DNA of 42,345 nucleotides. It comes from an uncultured Lachnospiraceae bacterium. GTDB taxonomy: Bacteria > Bacillota > Clostridia > Lachnospirales > Lachnospiraceae. The position numbers were made by a program, and so were the translations under genes. Shown here one piece after another: positions 1-8,228 of the stretch (position 1 is its first letter; the number at the start of each line of letters is the position of its first letter). The notes beneath the pieces were generated by a model. The model was not told the DNA's origin and did not search any database. It was given only the letters and a program-made list of their open reading frames with translations. The stretch lies in NCBI GenBank assembly GCA_910585715.1, contig CAJUEX010000029.1, positions 1-42,345 on the forward strand, in the 5' to 3' direction.

Positions 1-28
1 TGAAAAATGAACAATCCCTTCTTCTTAA

Positions 29-205
29 TTTGTCCTTGACAAGGGGTACACTTTATTGGAGCTATTAGAGGAAATGGGAAATATTTCAGAAGATTTAAGG
101 AAAAGGATTCTTTCGGAGAAGAGGCTGGAAAGCCTAAAAAGATGGCATAAAGCAGCAGCAAAAGCAGAATCCCTGGAAGCCTTTTTGCAGGCTATGGATG
201 ACTAA
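29..205 (+). pseudogene. C-terminal remnant of an Rpn/PD-(D/E)XK transposase-like gene
   Basis: An open frame without its own start reads through LLEEMGNISEDLRKRI and LESLKRWHKAAAKAESLEAF to a TAA at 203-205. This helical tail (a leucine/glutamate stretch followed by LKRWHKxAAKAESLE) resembles the C-terminal part of recombination-promoting nuclease / transposase-like proteins that are abundant in Lachnospiraceae. The frame meets a stop at 26-28, so no intact N-terminal nuclease domain is attached within the window. The gene could have been longer and continue left of base 1 in another frame, so the break may be a frameshift. The family assignment is by recalled similarity of the tail only. 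Confidence 0.4.
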
Positions 206-276
206 ATTTATTTTCCCGGTGTCCATCCACATCCAAATACGAAGCAAAGACAATATAAAATGCGGAGGCGGAACAG

Positions 277-408
277 ATGAGCATATTTGAGTATGATAAA
301 GAACTGCATGAAAGGACCCTGCGGGAAGAAGGATATGAGGAAGGACTGGAGCATGGAATACTTAAAACAATCCGTAAAACGTCTGCTGGAATTGCAATGG
401 CAAAATAA
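277..408 (+). pseudogene. Short fragment of the same transposase-like family
   Basis: An ATG-started frame of 43 codons begins MSIFEYDKELHERTLREEGY and continues EEGLEHGILKTIRK. The FEYDKE start followed by alternating E/G-rich EEGxEEG text is a hallmark of the C-terminal portion of Rpn-type proteins, where it is normally followed by a longer helix. Here it stops after about 15 more residues. There is GGAGG (264-268) about 8 bases before the ATG, so it could be expressed as a small peptide, but its position right after the other remnant argues for decay of one ancestral element. Confidence 0.4.
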
Positions 409-444
409 ATAGTATGAAAAGTCCATGTTAGTATATGTAAAAAA

Positions 445-1593
445 TCAATTCAAATGCCCAATCCCCCAGTCCACCATCCTGTAACAAGGCTTTTCAATAA
501 AAACATGAAACAAATAAGAAATCAGAAAAATGATAACGAAGCTCGCAAACAGCACAATTCCCCCGGACAGAATATAGCGGTCAGTAAGCTGATAAATCAC
601 CTGAAAAAGTCCGGTGGAAACAGAAAATAAAACAGGAATATGAAGAAGGAAAAAGCTATAGCTGACTCTGCTCATAAAAAGCAAGGGTCTGCTTTCCCAA
701 AACCTCTTCAAACCACCTAACTGATAAATGGAGAGAACAGTAAAAAAGGCGCCAAGAGTATGATAAAAAAGCGGAGTATTATATCCGACAGGAAGCTTTG
801 GAAAAGGAAGATAAAATCCTTCCGGCGTCGCATAAGTAGGATATCCCCCGCCAAACACTCCCAATATAAGGAAAAGAACAGATACAATACGGGGAGGGAG
901 TTTTTTCTTCTGGTCATTCATATAAAAAGCAAGTGCGCTTCCCAATATAAAGAGAGAATACATACTGTTTAAACGAAAAGAAAAAAAAGCGGCGATTCCA
1001 TATACTACATAAAATTTTCTTCCCTTCCCCCAGCTCATTTCCGATAGAAGGGCAGACAGAGCGGAGCCAATCAATAAATGTTTCATCATCCAGAAAGCAT
1101 TGGAAAAACGGGTATCCATAATAAACCATACCGATAGAAAGGAAGAGTACAGCAAATCAGAAAAGCTTTCCTTATTCTGATAAAAAGAACCAAGCCAGTC
1201 AGAGCCGGTAAGTGCGGAAGCTTCCACATTGGTAAATAACTGAAACTGAAGCATCAGGTAAACAAAAAAACTGGCAGCAAATAGAGGAAGGGCAAGCTTT
1301 GGATAACGCTTTAGAAGAAAAGAAGATACATGTTCCCTATCCTTCATGGATAAAATCTGATAGCTGATTACAATACCGCTGATAAGGCAAAACAGCCCTA
1401 CCATATATTCACCGCAGAAAAAAGCGGAAACGGGAAGCTGTCCTATAGTATATTCCAGTTTAGAAGCAGTATGGGATAATGCTTCCCTTCCCATATAAAT
1501 GCCGGGAAAAAAACTAAGTAAAAAATGATGAAGAAATACGCCTATGCAGGCAAATCCCTTCAAACCGTCCAACCACTCGATTCGTTTGCTCAT
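445..1593 (-). CDS. Acyltransferase 3 family integral membrane protein
   Basis: The 382-residue protein begins with the family signature KRIEWLDGLKGFACIGVFLHHF, which contains the conserved His pair of the acyltransferase 3 (OafA/NolL-like) fold. About ten hydrophobic helices follow, ending near residue 370. Members move acyl groups, often acetyl, onto cell-surface polysaccharides or other extracytoplasmic acceptors; the acceptor here cannot be told. The length is normal for a protein with only the membrane domain (no SGNH esterase tail). The ATG is preceded by AAAGGAG with 5-base spacing. It is the last gene of a minus-strand run, separated from buk by a terminator, so it has its own transcription. 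Confidence 0.85.
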   Translation of the reverse strand: MSKRIEWLDGLKGFACIGVFLHHFLLSFFPGIYMGREALSHTASKLEYTIGQLPVSAFFCGEYMVGLFCLISGIVISYQILSMKDREHVSSFLLKRYPKLALPLFAASFFVYLMLQFQLFTNVEASALTGSDWLGSFYQNKESFSDLLYSSFLSVWFIMDTRFSNAFWMMKHLLIGSALSALLSEMSWGKGRKFYVVYGIAAFFSFRLNSMYSLFILGSALAFYMNDQKKKLPPRIVSVLFLILGVFGGGYPTYATPEGFYLPFPKLPVGYNTPLFYHTLGAFFTVLSIYQLGGLKRFWESRPLLFMSRVSYSFFLLHIPVLFSVSTGLFQVIYQLTDRYILSGGIVLFASFVIIFLISYLFHVFIEKPCYRMVDWGIGHLN

Positions 1594-1624
1594 AAAGTCT
1601 CCTTTTCATTCCATTATTCAAGTG

Positions 1625-1648
1625 CCGGCTATTAGATAATACTGCCGG
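1625..1648 (-). promoter_or_regulatory. Leader hairpin upstream of the acyltransferase gene
   Basis: CCGGC TATTA GA TAATA CT GCCGG forms a nested inverted repeat about 30 bases before the acyltransferase start. It has no following T tract on the minus strand, so it is more likely a leader structure or operator than a terminator. I could not identify a confident promoter beside it. Confidence 0.3.
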
Positions 1649-1694
1649 TATCTACACTATTTACAGTATATTCAATCAAATCAACAGTCCATAA

Positions 1695-1737
1695 AATCAA
1701 AAAGAAACGTCCTGCAAACATGCTTCTTTGCAGGACG
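1695..1737 (-). terminator. Rho-independent terminator of ptb-buk
   Basis: An 11-bp perfect stem (1708-1718 with 1727-1737, arms CGTCCTGCAAA and its complement) with an 8-base loop is followed on the minus strand by TTTCTTTTTGATTTTA. It lies 31 bp after the buk stop codon, as expected for the end of the operon. Confidence 0.85.
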
Positions 1738-1767
1738 ATTTCCTTTGTATAGTTATTGTTGCAGACT

Positions 1768-2829
1768 TTAGTAAGTCATTGCTTCCTCTTCACCCTTTAA
1801 TACCCGAAGGGCACCCTGTGCCAGTGCAAGCAGTTCATCTTCTCCCGGATATACAGTAAACTTTGCAATCCATCCGGCTTTTTTCTTTAAGCCTTCTACA
1901 ACACCTTTATCGTAAGCAATACCGCCGGTTACGATAATTTGGTCTACTTTTCCGTTTAATACACAAGCCATGGAACCGATATCCTTGGCAACCTGCTGGA
2001 TAAATGCTTCGCGAAGCTCCACTGCTTTTTCATTGCCCTCCGAAGCCATCTTTTCCACGTCACGCATATCGTTTGTTCCAAGATATGCATTAAAGCCGCC
2101 GTTTCCTACGATTTTTTTGTATACTTCCTTTTCGGTAAATTCACCGGAGAAACACATTTTAATTAAAGCGCCGCTTGGAACTGCACCGGCTCTCTCCGGG
2201 GAAAAAGCCCCGTCGCCGTCTAAAGCATTAAATACATCCACTACCTTGCCGTTTCTATGAGCGCCTACAGAAACACCGCCACCCATATGAACAACAACCA
2301 GATTCAGGGAATCATATGCCTTTCCGGTTTCCTTGGCATATCTTTTGGCAACCGCCTTTTGGTTCAGAGCATGGAACACACTTGTCCTTGGAAGCTCCGG
2401 TACGCCGGAATATCTGGCAATGGGTTCTAACTCATCTACTACTACCGGGTCAACGATAAAGGAAGGTGCGCCGATTTCATCTCCGATTTCCCGTGCCAAA
2501 ATGCCGCCCAGGTTAGAAGCATGCTGTCCCTGCTTTCCGATTCTAAGGTCTTCTAATAAGTCATCGGTAACCGCATAGGTGCCGCCGGGAATTGGTTTTA
2601 ACATGCCGCCTCTTCCTACCACAACATCCAAAGACTTTATATCAAAATCTTTTTCCTTTAACAGGTTTAAAATAATATTTTTCCGGAAATCCTTCTGGTC
2701 AACAATAGAAGCATATTGTGCGATTTCTTCTGTAGAATGTCTCAAGGTTTCTTCAAATAATAATGTCTCTTCTTCAAACACGCCGATTTTCGTGGAAGTG
2801 GAACCGGGATTGATAATTAAGCTTTTCAT
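1768..2829 (-). CDS. buk: Butyrate kinase
   Basis: Transfers phosphate from butyryl phosphate to ADP, giving butyrate and ATP (EC 2.7.2.7), the last step of the kinase route of butyrate fermentation in the cytoplasm. The 353-residue length is usual for the family. Residues 4-15 (LIINPGSTSTKI) are the first acetokinase signature, and HMGGGVSVGAH in the middle is the second, forming the ASKHA nucleotide and acyl-phosphate site; DPVVVDELEP and VFHALNQKAVAKRYA are also typical. It follows ptb by 22 bp and shares its promoter. Many gut Lachnospiraceae use a CoA-transferase instead, so the kinase route is an informative trait. A branched-chain acyl kinase role is possible. Confidence 0.93.
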   Translation of the reverse strand: MKSLIINPGSTSTKIGVFEEETLLFEETLRHSTEEIAQYASIVDQKDFRKNIILNLLKEKDFDIKSLDVVVGRGGMLKPIPGGTYAVTDDLLEDLRIGKQGQHASNLGGILAREIGDEIGAPSFIVDPVVVDELEPIARYSGVPELPRTSVFHALNQKAVAKRYAKETGKAYDSLNLVVVHMGGGVSVGAHRNGKVVDVFNALDGDGAFSPERAGAVPSGALIKMCFSGEFTEKEVYKKIVGNGGFNAYLGTNDMRDVEKMASEGNEKAVELREAFIQQVAKDIGSMACVLNGKVDQIIVTGGIAYDKGVVEGLKKKAGWIAKFTVYPGEDELLALAQGALRVLKGEEEAMTY

Positions 2830-2851
2830 AATCTAAATATCCTTTCTGAGT

Positions 2852-3763
2852 TTATTTCATGGCTTCTGCCACAACTGCGCCAAGAGCAAGGGAATTTACC
2901 TTTGTTTCAAAGTCGTCGGAACGGGAGGTTAAGATAACAGGAGCTTTTGTTCCGGTTAAAATATTGCCGTTCTTTTCTTTGGCAGTGTGAACAAGGGCTT
3001 TGTATACAAGATTGCCGGCATGGATGTCAGGGAACAGGAGAATGTCCGCATCACCGATAATCTTTCTGCCTTCTGCACCCTTATGCTTTGCAGCTTCCGG
3101 GTCGATGGCAAGGTCTAAGGAAAGAGGACCGTCTACGATACAGCCTGTGATTTTTCCATCTTCGCACATTTTGGTAAGCTCTGCTGCTTCTACGGTAGCA
3201 GGCATTTTGGGATTTACAACCTCGACAGCAGCTAACGGAGCAACCTTTGGCGTATCGATGCCGCAGGCTTTGCAGATTTCCACTGTATTTTCAATAATAT
3301 GAACCTTGTCTTCCAAAGTAGGATAAGTCATAAAAGCAACGTCTGTTAAGAAAAGTAATTTTTCCACGCCTTCAATTTCAAATACGCATACATGGGATAA
3401 AGGCCTTCCGGTACGCAGCCCTACTTCTTTGTCCAAAACACTCTTTAAGAAAGACTTTGTATCGATGAGTCCTTTCATATACATGTCAGCCGTGCCGTTA
3501 TGTACAAGCTCCACTGCTTTTAATGCAGCGGTATAAGTGTCTTTTTCATCAATTATCTCATAACCGGATAAATCCATGTTTAAGGAAGCGGCAATTTCTT
3601 TAATCTTGTCCGCATCACCAACTAAAATGGCATCTGCAATGTTCCGTTCCTTTGCAGCCTTTACTGCCTCTAAAACCGGCGCATCCTGTGCCACGGCAAC
3701 TGCTACTTTTTTTAAGGAACAGTCGTTTACCTTTGCAATTAAATCATCAAATCCTTTGCTCAT
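2852..3763 (-). CDS. ptb: Phosphate butyryltransferase
   Basis: Converts butyryl-CoA and phosphate to butyryl phosphate and CoA (EC 2.3.1.19), supplying buk. The frame extends upstream to 3883, but I place the start at the ATG at 3761-3763 (MSKGFDDLIAKVND), because it has AGAGGTG seven bases upstream and gives 303 residues, the normal size. The upstream 40 codons encode an unlikely sequence and begin only about 10 bases after the predicted transcription start. Family features include the N-terminal VAVAQDAPVLEAVKAA segment and the C-terminal LTSRSDDFETKVNSLALGA, which are shared with phosphotransacetylases. Substrate preference over acetyl-CoA is inferred from pairing with buk. Confidence 0.92.
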   Translation of the reverse strand: MSKGFDDLIAKVNDCSLKKVAVAVAQDAPVLEAVKAAKERNIADAILVGDADKIKEIAASLNMDLSGYEIIDEKDTYTAALKAVELVHNGTADMYMKGLIDTKSFLKSVLDKEVGLRTGRPLSHVCVFEIEGVEKLLFLTDVAFMTYPTLEDKVHIIENTVEICKACGIDTPKVAPLAAVEVVNPKMPATVEAAELTKMCEDGKITGCIVDGPLSLDLAIDPEAAKHKGAEGRKIIGDADILLFPDIHAGNLVYKALVHTAKEKNGNILTGTKAPVILTSRSDDFETKVNSLALGAVVAEAMK

Positions 3764-3809
3764 TTGTCTACACCTCTTATTTATTTTATTTTTAATGAGT
3801 AACCGTTCA

Positions 3810-3834
3810 GCCCCATTAGGAGAACCTAAAGGCA
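3810..3834 (-). promoter_or_regulatory. Hairpin in the ptb leader
   Basis: On the minus strand GCC-T-TTAGG-TTCT-CCTAA-T-GGGGC folds into a short stem with a TTCT loop in the roughly 130-nt leader before ptb. No T tract follows. It matches no riboswitch I can recognise. I see no gene between ptb (3763) and secA (4182), only the two promoters and this structure. Confidence 0.3.
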
Positions 3835-3900
3835 CTTCATTGGATTCTGTCAAACTGCTGCGATATACCGGCAAAAATCCCAATCAGTAAGCTCGTTAAA

Positions 3901-3929
3901 ATAATATCACTTCTATTTATAAAGGTCAA
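3901..3929 (-). promoter_or_regulatory. Sigma-A type promoter of ptb-buk
   Basis: Read on the minus strand: TTGACC (3924-3929), 17-bp spacer, TATTAT (3901-3906). This predicts a transcript start near 3893 and a leader of about 130 nt before ptb. Confidence 0.7.
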
Positions 3930-4085
3930 TGAGGAAAATGCAATTCAGTTATTTACCGGTAACCATTTTGCCGGGAGTTTATAAAACTTTAACAGAACCT
4001 TAACAACTTTCCGAAAACCCAGCAGAAATCCCGCAAAATCAGAGCCAAAGACATTCATTTTCACCCGGAAACCGGCAGGTAAACA

Positions 4086-4113
4086 TTGCAATTTTATGAA
4101 TTTAGTATATAAT
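4086..4113 (+). promoter_or_regulatory. Promoter of secA-prfB
   Basis: TTGCAA (4086-4091), 16-bp spacer, perfect TATAAT (4108-4113). A small inverted repeat GTCTCC (4125-4130) / GGAGAC (4144-4149) follows in the leader, about 30 nt before the secA start. Confidence 0.65.
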
Positions 4114-4181
4114 GGTTAAGGAAAGTCTCCATTTTCCGGAACAGGAGACAAATTACGGTTTAAAAGGTTAAGGAGTTTGCA

Positions 4182-6746
4182 ATGAATATAGTACAAAAAG
4201 TTTTTGGTACTCATAGTGAAAGGGAATTGAAAAGAATCGAGCCAATCGTGAAAAAGATAGAATCCTACAGGGATTCCATGATGGCGCTTTCTGATGAAGA
4301 GTTAAAAGGCAAGACAAAAGAATTCAGGATTCAGCTGGCAGAAGGGAAGACATTGGATGATATTCTTCCAGAGGCATATGCAGTTGTCAGGGAGGCAGCC
4401 CGAAGAGTGCTGAATATGGAACATTACAGAGTGCAGTTAATCGGTGGCGTGATTCTGCATCAGGGACGTATTGCGGAAATGAAAACCGGTGAAGGTAAGA
4501 CATTGGTTTCCACCCTGCCGGCTTATTTAAACGCCCTGGAAGGAAAAGGGGTACATATCGTTACCGTCAATGATTACCTGGCAAAGCGTGATGCGGAATG
4601 GATGGGACAGGTCCATGAATTTCTAGGTCTTACCGTAGGCGTTGTCTTAAATGAAATGAAAGCGGATGAGCGAAGGGAAGCTTACTGCTGTGACATCACT
4701 TATGTGACAAACAATGAGCTGGGCTTCGACTACCTGCGTGACAATATGGTGATTTACAAGGAACAGCTTGTACTGCGTGACCTGCAGTATGCCATTATCG
4801 ATGAGGTTGACTCCGTATTGATTGACGAGGCGAGAACACCTCTTATCATATCCGGTCAGAGCGGCAAGTCCACCAAGCTCTATGAGGCATGCGATATACT
4901 GGCAAGGCAGTTAAAACGGGGCGAGGATCAGGAGGACCAGTCCAAAATCGATATTATGATGGGTATCGAGCAGGAGGAAACCGGTGACTTTATCGTAAAT
5001 GAAAAAGATAAGGTGGTGAACCTGACTGCAGAAGGTGTTTCCAAGGTAGAGCGCTTCTTCCAGATTGAAAACCTGGCAGACCCGGAAAATCTGGAAATCC
5101 AGCACAATATTATTTTAGCCCTTCGTGCCCATAACTTAATGTTCAAGGATCAGGATTATGTGGTAAAGGACGACAAGGTTCTAATTGTAGACGAGTTTAC
5201 CGGACGTATCATGCCGGGAAGACGTTATTCCGACGGTCTGCATCAGGCAATTGAGGCAAAGGAACATGTAAAGGTAAAACGGGAAAGCAAGACGCTGGCA
5301 ACCATTACCTTCCAGAACTTCTTTAATAAATTTAAAAAGAAAGCCGGCATGACAGGTACGGCTCTTACGGAGGAAAAGGAATTTAGGGATATTTACGGAA
5401 TGGATGTTATTGAAATTCCCACAAACCGCCCTGTAGCCAGAATCGATATGCAGGACTGTGTATATAAGACAAAGAAGGAAAAGCTTCATGCAGTAGTGGA
5501 AGAGGTAATAAAGGCTCATGAAAAGGGACAGCCGGTGCTGGTAGGTACCATTACCATCGAGGCATCGGAGGAAATCAGCAAGCTTTTAAATAAAAAAGGC
5601 ATCCCCCATAAGGTATTGAATGCAAAGTTCCATGAGCTGGAGGCAGAAATCGTAGCGGATGCAGGTATTCACGGCAACGTGACCATTGCTACCAATATGG
5701 CGGGCCGTGGTACGGATATCAAGCTGGATGATGAGGCGAAAGAGGCAGGAGGCCTTAAGATTATCGGTACGGAAAGGCATGAATCCAGACGTATTGATAA
5801 TCAGTTGAGAGGACGTTCCGGACGTCAGGGAGATCCGGGTGAATCCAGATTCTTCATTTCCTTAGAGGACGATTTGATGCGGCTCTTTGGTTCCGATAAG
5901 ATGTTGAATATGTTCAATGCCCTGGGCATTCCGGAAAATCAGGAAATCGAGCACAGCATGCTTACAAAGGCAATTGAAGGCGCCCAGAAGAAAATCGAAA
6001 GCAATAACTTTGGCATTCGTAAGAACCTGCTGGAATACGATCAGGTTATGAATGAACAAAGGGAAATCATATATGCAGAGCGTCTTCGTGTATTAAACGG
6101 AGAAAGCATGAGAGATGTTATCTATAAGATGATTACCGATGTGGTGGAAAGCTCTGTGGATATGGTAATCGGCGAGGACGGAAGCAGTGAAGACTGGGAT
6201 TTGAAGGAACTGAACCAGGTGCTTCTGCCCATTATCCCCATCCAGCCTGTAAAAACTCCGGATGTGGCAAAATGCAAGAAAAACGAGCTTCGCCATAAGC
6301 TGAAGGAAGAGGCTGTAAAGCTGTATGAAAGCAAAGAAGCAGAATTTCCGGAGCCGGAAGCACTTCGTGAAATGGAACGGGTTATTTTGCTAAAGGTAAT
6401 CGACCGGAAGTGGATGGACCATATTGACGATATGGACCAGCTCCGTCAGGGCGTGGGCTTACAGGCATACGGACAGAGAGACCCGTTGGTGGAATATAAG
6501 CTGAGCGGCTATGAAATGTTTGACGGCATGACGGACAGCATACGGGAAGACACTCTCCGCCTCCTCTTCCATGTAAAGGTGGAGCAGAAGGTAGAGAGGG
6601 AACAGGTAGCCAAGGTGACAAGCACCAATAAGGATGACTCCGCGCCAAAGGGACCGGTACGGCGTGAAGAGGCAAAGGTATATCCAAACGACCCGTGCCC
6701 ATGCGGCAGCGGCAAAAAGTATAAGAACTGCTGCGGCAGGAAATGA
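4182..6746 (+). CDS. secA: Preprotein translocase motor ATPase SecA
   Basis: Cytoplasmic and membrane-peripheral ATPase that drives unfolded preproteins through SecYEG. The 854 residues include Walker A GEGKT at 103-107, DEVD at 207-210, the LIDEARTPLIISG segment, the preprotein cross-linking region, MAGRGTDI and the second-motor arginine region RRIDNQLRGRSGRQGD. The last 21 residues form the SEC-C zinc knob (Cys839, Cys841, Cys850, Cys851) that binds SecB or ribosomes. Length and domain order match canonical SecA1. ATG has AAGGAG six bases upstream. It is followed by prfB at 89 bp, a common Firmicute arrangement. Confidence 0.98.
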   Translation: MNIVQKVFGTHSERELKRIEPIVKKIESYRDSMMALSDEELKGKTKEFRIQLAEGKTLDDILPEAYAVVREAARRVLNMEHYRVQLIGGVILHQGRIAEMKTGEGKTLVSTLPAYLNALEGKGVHIVTVNDYLAKRDAEWMGQVHEFLGLTVGVVLNEMKADERREAYCCDITYVTNNELGFDYLRDNMVIYKEQLVLRDLQYAIIDEVDSVLIDEARTPLIISGQSGKSTKLYEACDILARQLKRGEDQEDQSKIDIMMGIEQEETGDFIVNEKDKVVNLTAEGVSKVERFFQIENLADPENLEIQHNIILALRAHNLMFKDQDYVVKDDKVLIVDEFTGRIMPGRRYSDGLHQAIEAKEHVKVKRESKTLATITFQNFFNKFKKKAGMTGTALTEEKEFRDIYGMDVIEIPTNRPVARIDMQDCVYKTKKEKLHAVVEEVIKAHEKGQPVLVGTITIEASEEISKLLNKKGIPHKVLNAKFHELEAEIVADAGIHGNVTIATNMAGRGTDIKLDDEAKEAGGLKIIGTERHESRRIDNQLRGRSGRQGDPGESRFFISLEDDLMRLFGSDKMLNMFNALGIPENQEIEHSMLTKAIEGAQKKIESNNFGIRKNLLEYDQVMNEQREIIYAERLRVLNGESMRDVIYKMITDVVESSVDMVIGEDGSSEDWDLKELNQVLLPIIPIQPVKTPDVAKCKKNELRHKLKEEAVKLYESKEAEFPEPEALREMERVILLKVIDRKWMDHIDDMDQLRQGVGLQAYGQRDPLVEYKLSGYEMFDGMTDSIREDTLRLLFHVKVEQKVEREQVAKVTSTNKDDSAPKGPVRREEAKVYPNDPCPCGSGKKYKNCCGRK

Positions 6747-6769
6747 TAAACGAATTTATACAGCATTCT

Positions 6770-6806
6770 ATATGGCACTCTGATATTCGGATATAGGGTG
6801 TCATAT
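6770..6806 (+). other. Long hairpin between secA and prfB
   Basis: ATATGGCACTC and GGGTGTCATAT pair (with two G-U pairs), continued by an inner ATAT-TCGG-ATAT tetraloop stem with one bulged G: about 16 bp in 37 bases. No T tract follows, so it is not an ordinary terminator. It ends 14 bases before the prfB ribosome site and could be a processing or stability element that uncouples secA from prfB expression. Confidence 0.5.
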
Positions 6807-6835
6807 GACTAATTATCAAGAAGGTGGTGAACGCA

Positions 6836-7949
6836 GTGGTAGAATTAGACCAGTTAAAACAGGAATTATTATCCTACGAAACTCCATTAGCGGAAGTGAG
6901 GGATTCACTTTGACTTAGCAAATAAGTCAAAGCGGGTGGAGGAGCTGGAAATGGAAATGGAGGCGCCGGATTTCTGGGATAATCAGGAACGGGCACAGGC
7001 ATTTTCCAAAGAATTAAAAAGCTTAAAGGACACCATTTCTATTTATAACGGATTGAAAAGCCAGTATGAGGATATTGAGACGCTGATAGAAATGGGATAT
7101 GAAGAAAATGATGCCGAACTGGCAGCAGAAGCAAAGTCAGAGATGGAGGAATTTGTCCAGACCTATGAAAATATCCGCATTCAAACGCTTTTGTCAGGAG
7201 AATATGACAACTGCAACGCGATTTTAAAGCTCAATGCGGGGGCCGGCGGAACGGAAAGCTGCGACTGGGCAGGAATGCTCTACCGTATGTATACAAGGTG
7301 GGCGGAACGGAAAGGCTTTTCCATAGAAGTGCTGGATATGCTGGATGGGGACGAAGCGGGCATCAAGTCCGTTACCTTCCAGATAAACGGTGAAAATGCT
7401 TATGGCTATTTAAAGGCTGAAAAAGGAGTGCACCGCCTTGTGCGGATTTCCCCTTTTAATGCCCAGGGAAAGCGGCAGACATCTTTTGTTTCCCTGGATG
7501 TTATGCCGGATATTGAAGAGGATGTGGATGTGGAAATCAATGAAGACGACCTGCGGATTGATACCTACCGAAGCTCCGGCGCAGGAGGACAGCATATTAA
7601 CAAGACCTCCTCGGCTATCCGCATTACCCATATTCCTACCGGAACCGTGGTGCAGTGCCAGAATGAAAGAAGCCAGCATATGAATAAAGATAAGGCAATG
7701 CAGATGCTGCGGGCAAAGCTCTATTTGTTGAAGCAGGAGGCAAATGCCGAAAAGCTTTCCGATATCCGGGGAGAGGTTACGGAAATCGGATGGGGCAATC
7801 AGATTCGTTCCTATGTAATGCAGCCCTACACTATGGTAAAGGACCACAGAACCAATGCGGAAACAGGGAATGTGGATGCGGTACTGGATGGAGCCATTGA
7901 TTTGTTTGTGAATGCGTATCTGAAATGGAAGGCAAGCGAGGCTTCTTAG
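6836..7949 (+). CDS. prfB: Peptide chain release factor 2 (programmed +1 frameshift)
   Basis: Recognises UGA and UAA in the ribosomal A site and hydrolyses the final peptidyl-tRNA. A short zero frame begins at GTG 6836, with AAGGTGG eight bases upstream, and runs 25 codons to CTT (6908-6910) and TGA (6911-6913). Skipping T6911 continues at GAC 6912 into the long frame. The joined protein has 370 residues. With this start, the SPF stop-recognition tripeptide falls at 205-207 and GGQ at 250-252, exactly the numbering of the E. coli protein, which supports both the start and the shift. Lies downstream of secA and is ended by the hairpin at 8003-8057. Confidence 0.96.
6899..6914 (+). promoter_or_regulatory. 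prfB autoregulatory frameshift site
   Basis: AGGGATTCA-CTT-TGA-C. The slippery CTT followed by UGA C is canonical. The Shine-Dalgarno-like stimulator, AGGGGG in E. coli, is in the same register (nine bases from its first A to CTT) but reduced to AGGGAT. Low RF2 makes the ribosome pause at UGA and slip +1, restoring RF2 synthesis. Confidence 0.9.
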
Positions 7950-8002
7950 GGGATGCCAACCGGCAATGTGTATTTGAAAATTGAATAGGCAGATGTTTGC
8001 AT

Positions 8003-8057
8003 ATAAAAAAGGGAAGAACTCCTGATAGAGGATATTTGGAGGACTTCTCTTTTTTAT
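8003..8057 (+). terminator. Rho-independent terminator after prfB
   Basis: ATAAAAAAG (8003-8011) pairs with CTTTTTTAT (8049-8057), continued inward by GGAAG/CTTCT and, after an AAC bulge, TCCT/AGGA around a 16-base loop. The stem ends in a T run on both strands, so it can work in either direction. It separates the housekeeping operon from the accessory island. Confidence 0.8.
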
Positions 8058-8149
8058 GCATACAAATAAGGGGCTGTTTAATTTATCTAATATTATGCCT
8101 ATAATTTTATGAATAGTTCACTAATATTTTACCAATCTTAAAAAAACTA

Positions 8150-8178
8150 TTGATTAAATACGTAATAAGTAGTATTCT
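8150..8178 (+). promoter_or_regulatory. Possible promoter of the LRR-lipase gene and membrane array
   Basis: TTGATT (8150-8155), 17-bp spacer, TATTCT (8173-8178), 51 bases before the chosen start. Each box matches the consensus at four of six positions. The surroundings are very AT rich, so chance matches are likely. Confidence 0.35.
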
Positions 8179-8228
8179 TAATAATAGAAACCGAAAACAA
8201 AATGCAAAAGAATGGGGAAAACTGGAAT

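Noticed and set aside
208..426. 72-codon minus-strand frame at the left end
   Set aside because: Antisense of the transposase-like fragment, with low-complexity Phe/Tyr/Cys text and no ribosome site.
2852..3883. Longer ptb reading frame with 40 extra N-terminal residues
   Set aside because: The extension has no ribosome site, starts just after the predicted transcript start and does not resemble phosphotransacylases; ATG 3763 has AGAGGTG and gives the normal length.
7410..7847. 145-codon minus-strand frame inside prfB
   Set aside because: Shadow of a conserved gene; no start signals and no protein-like pattern.
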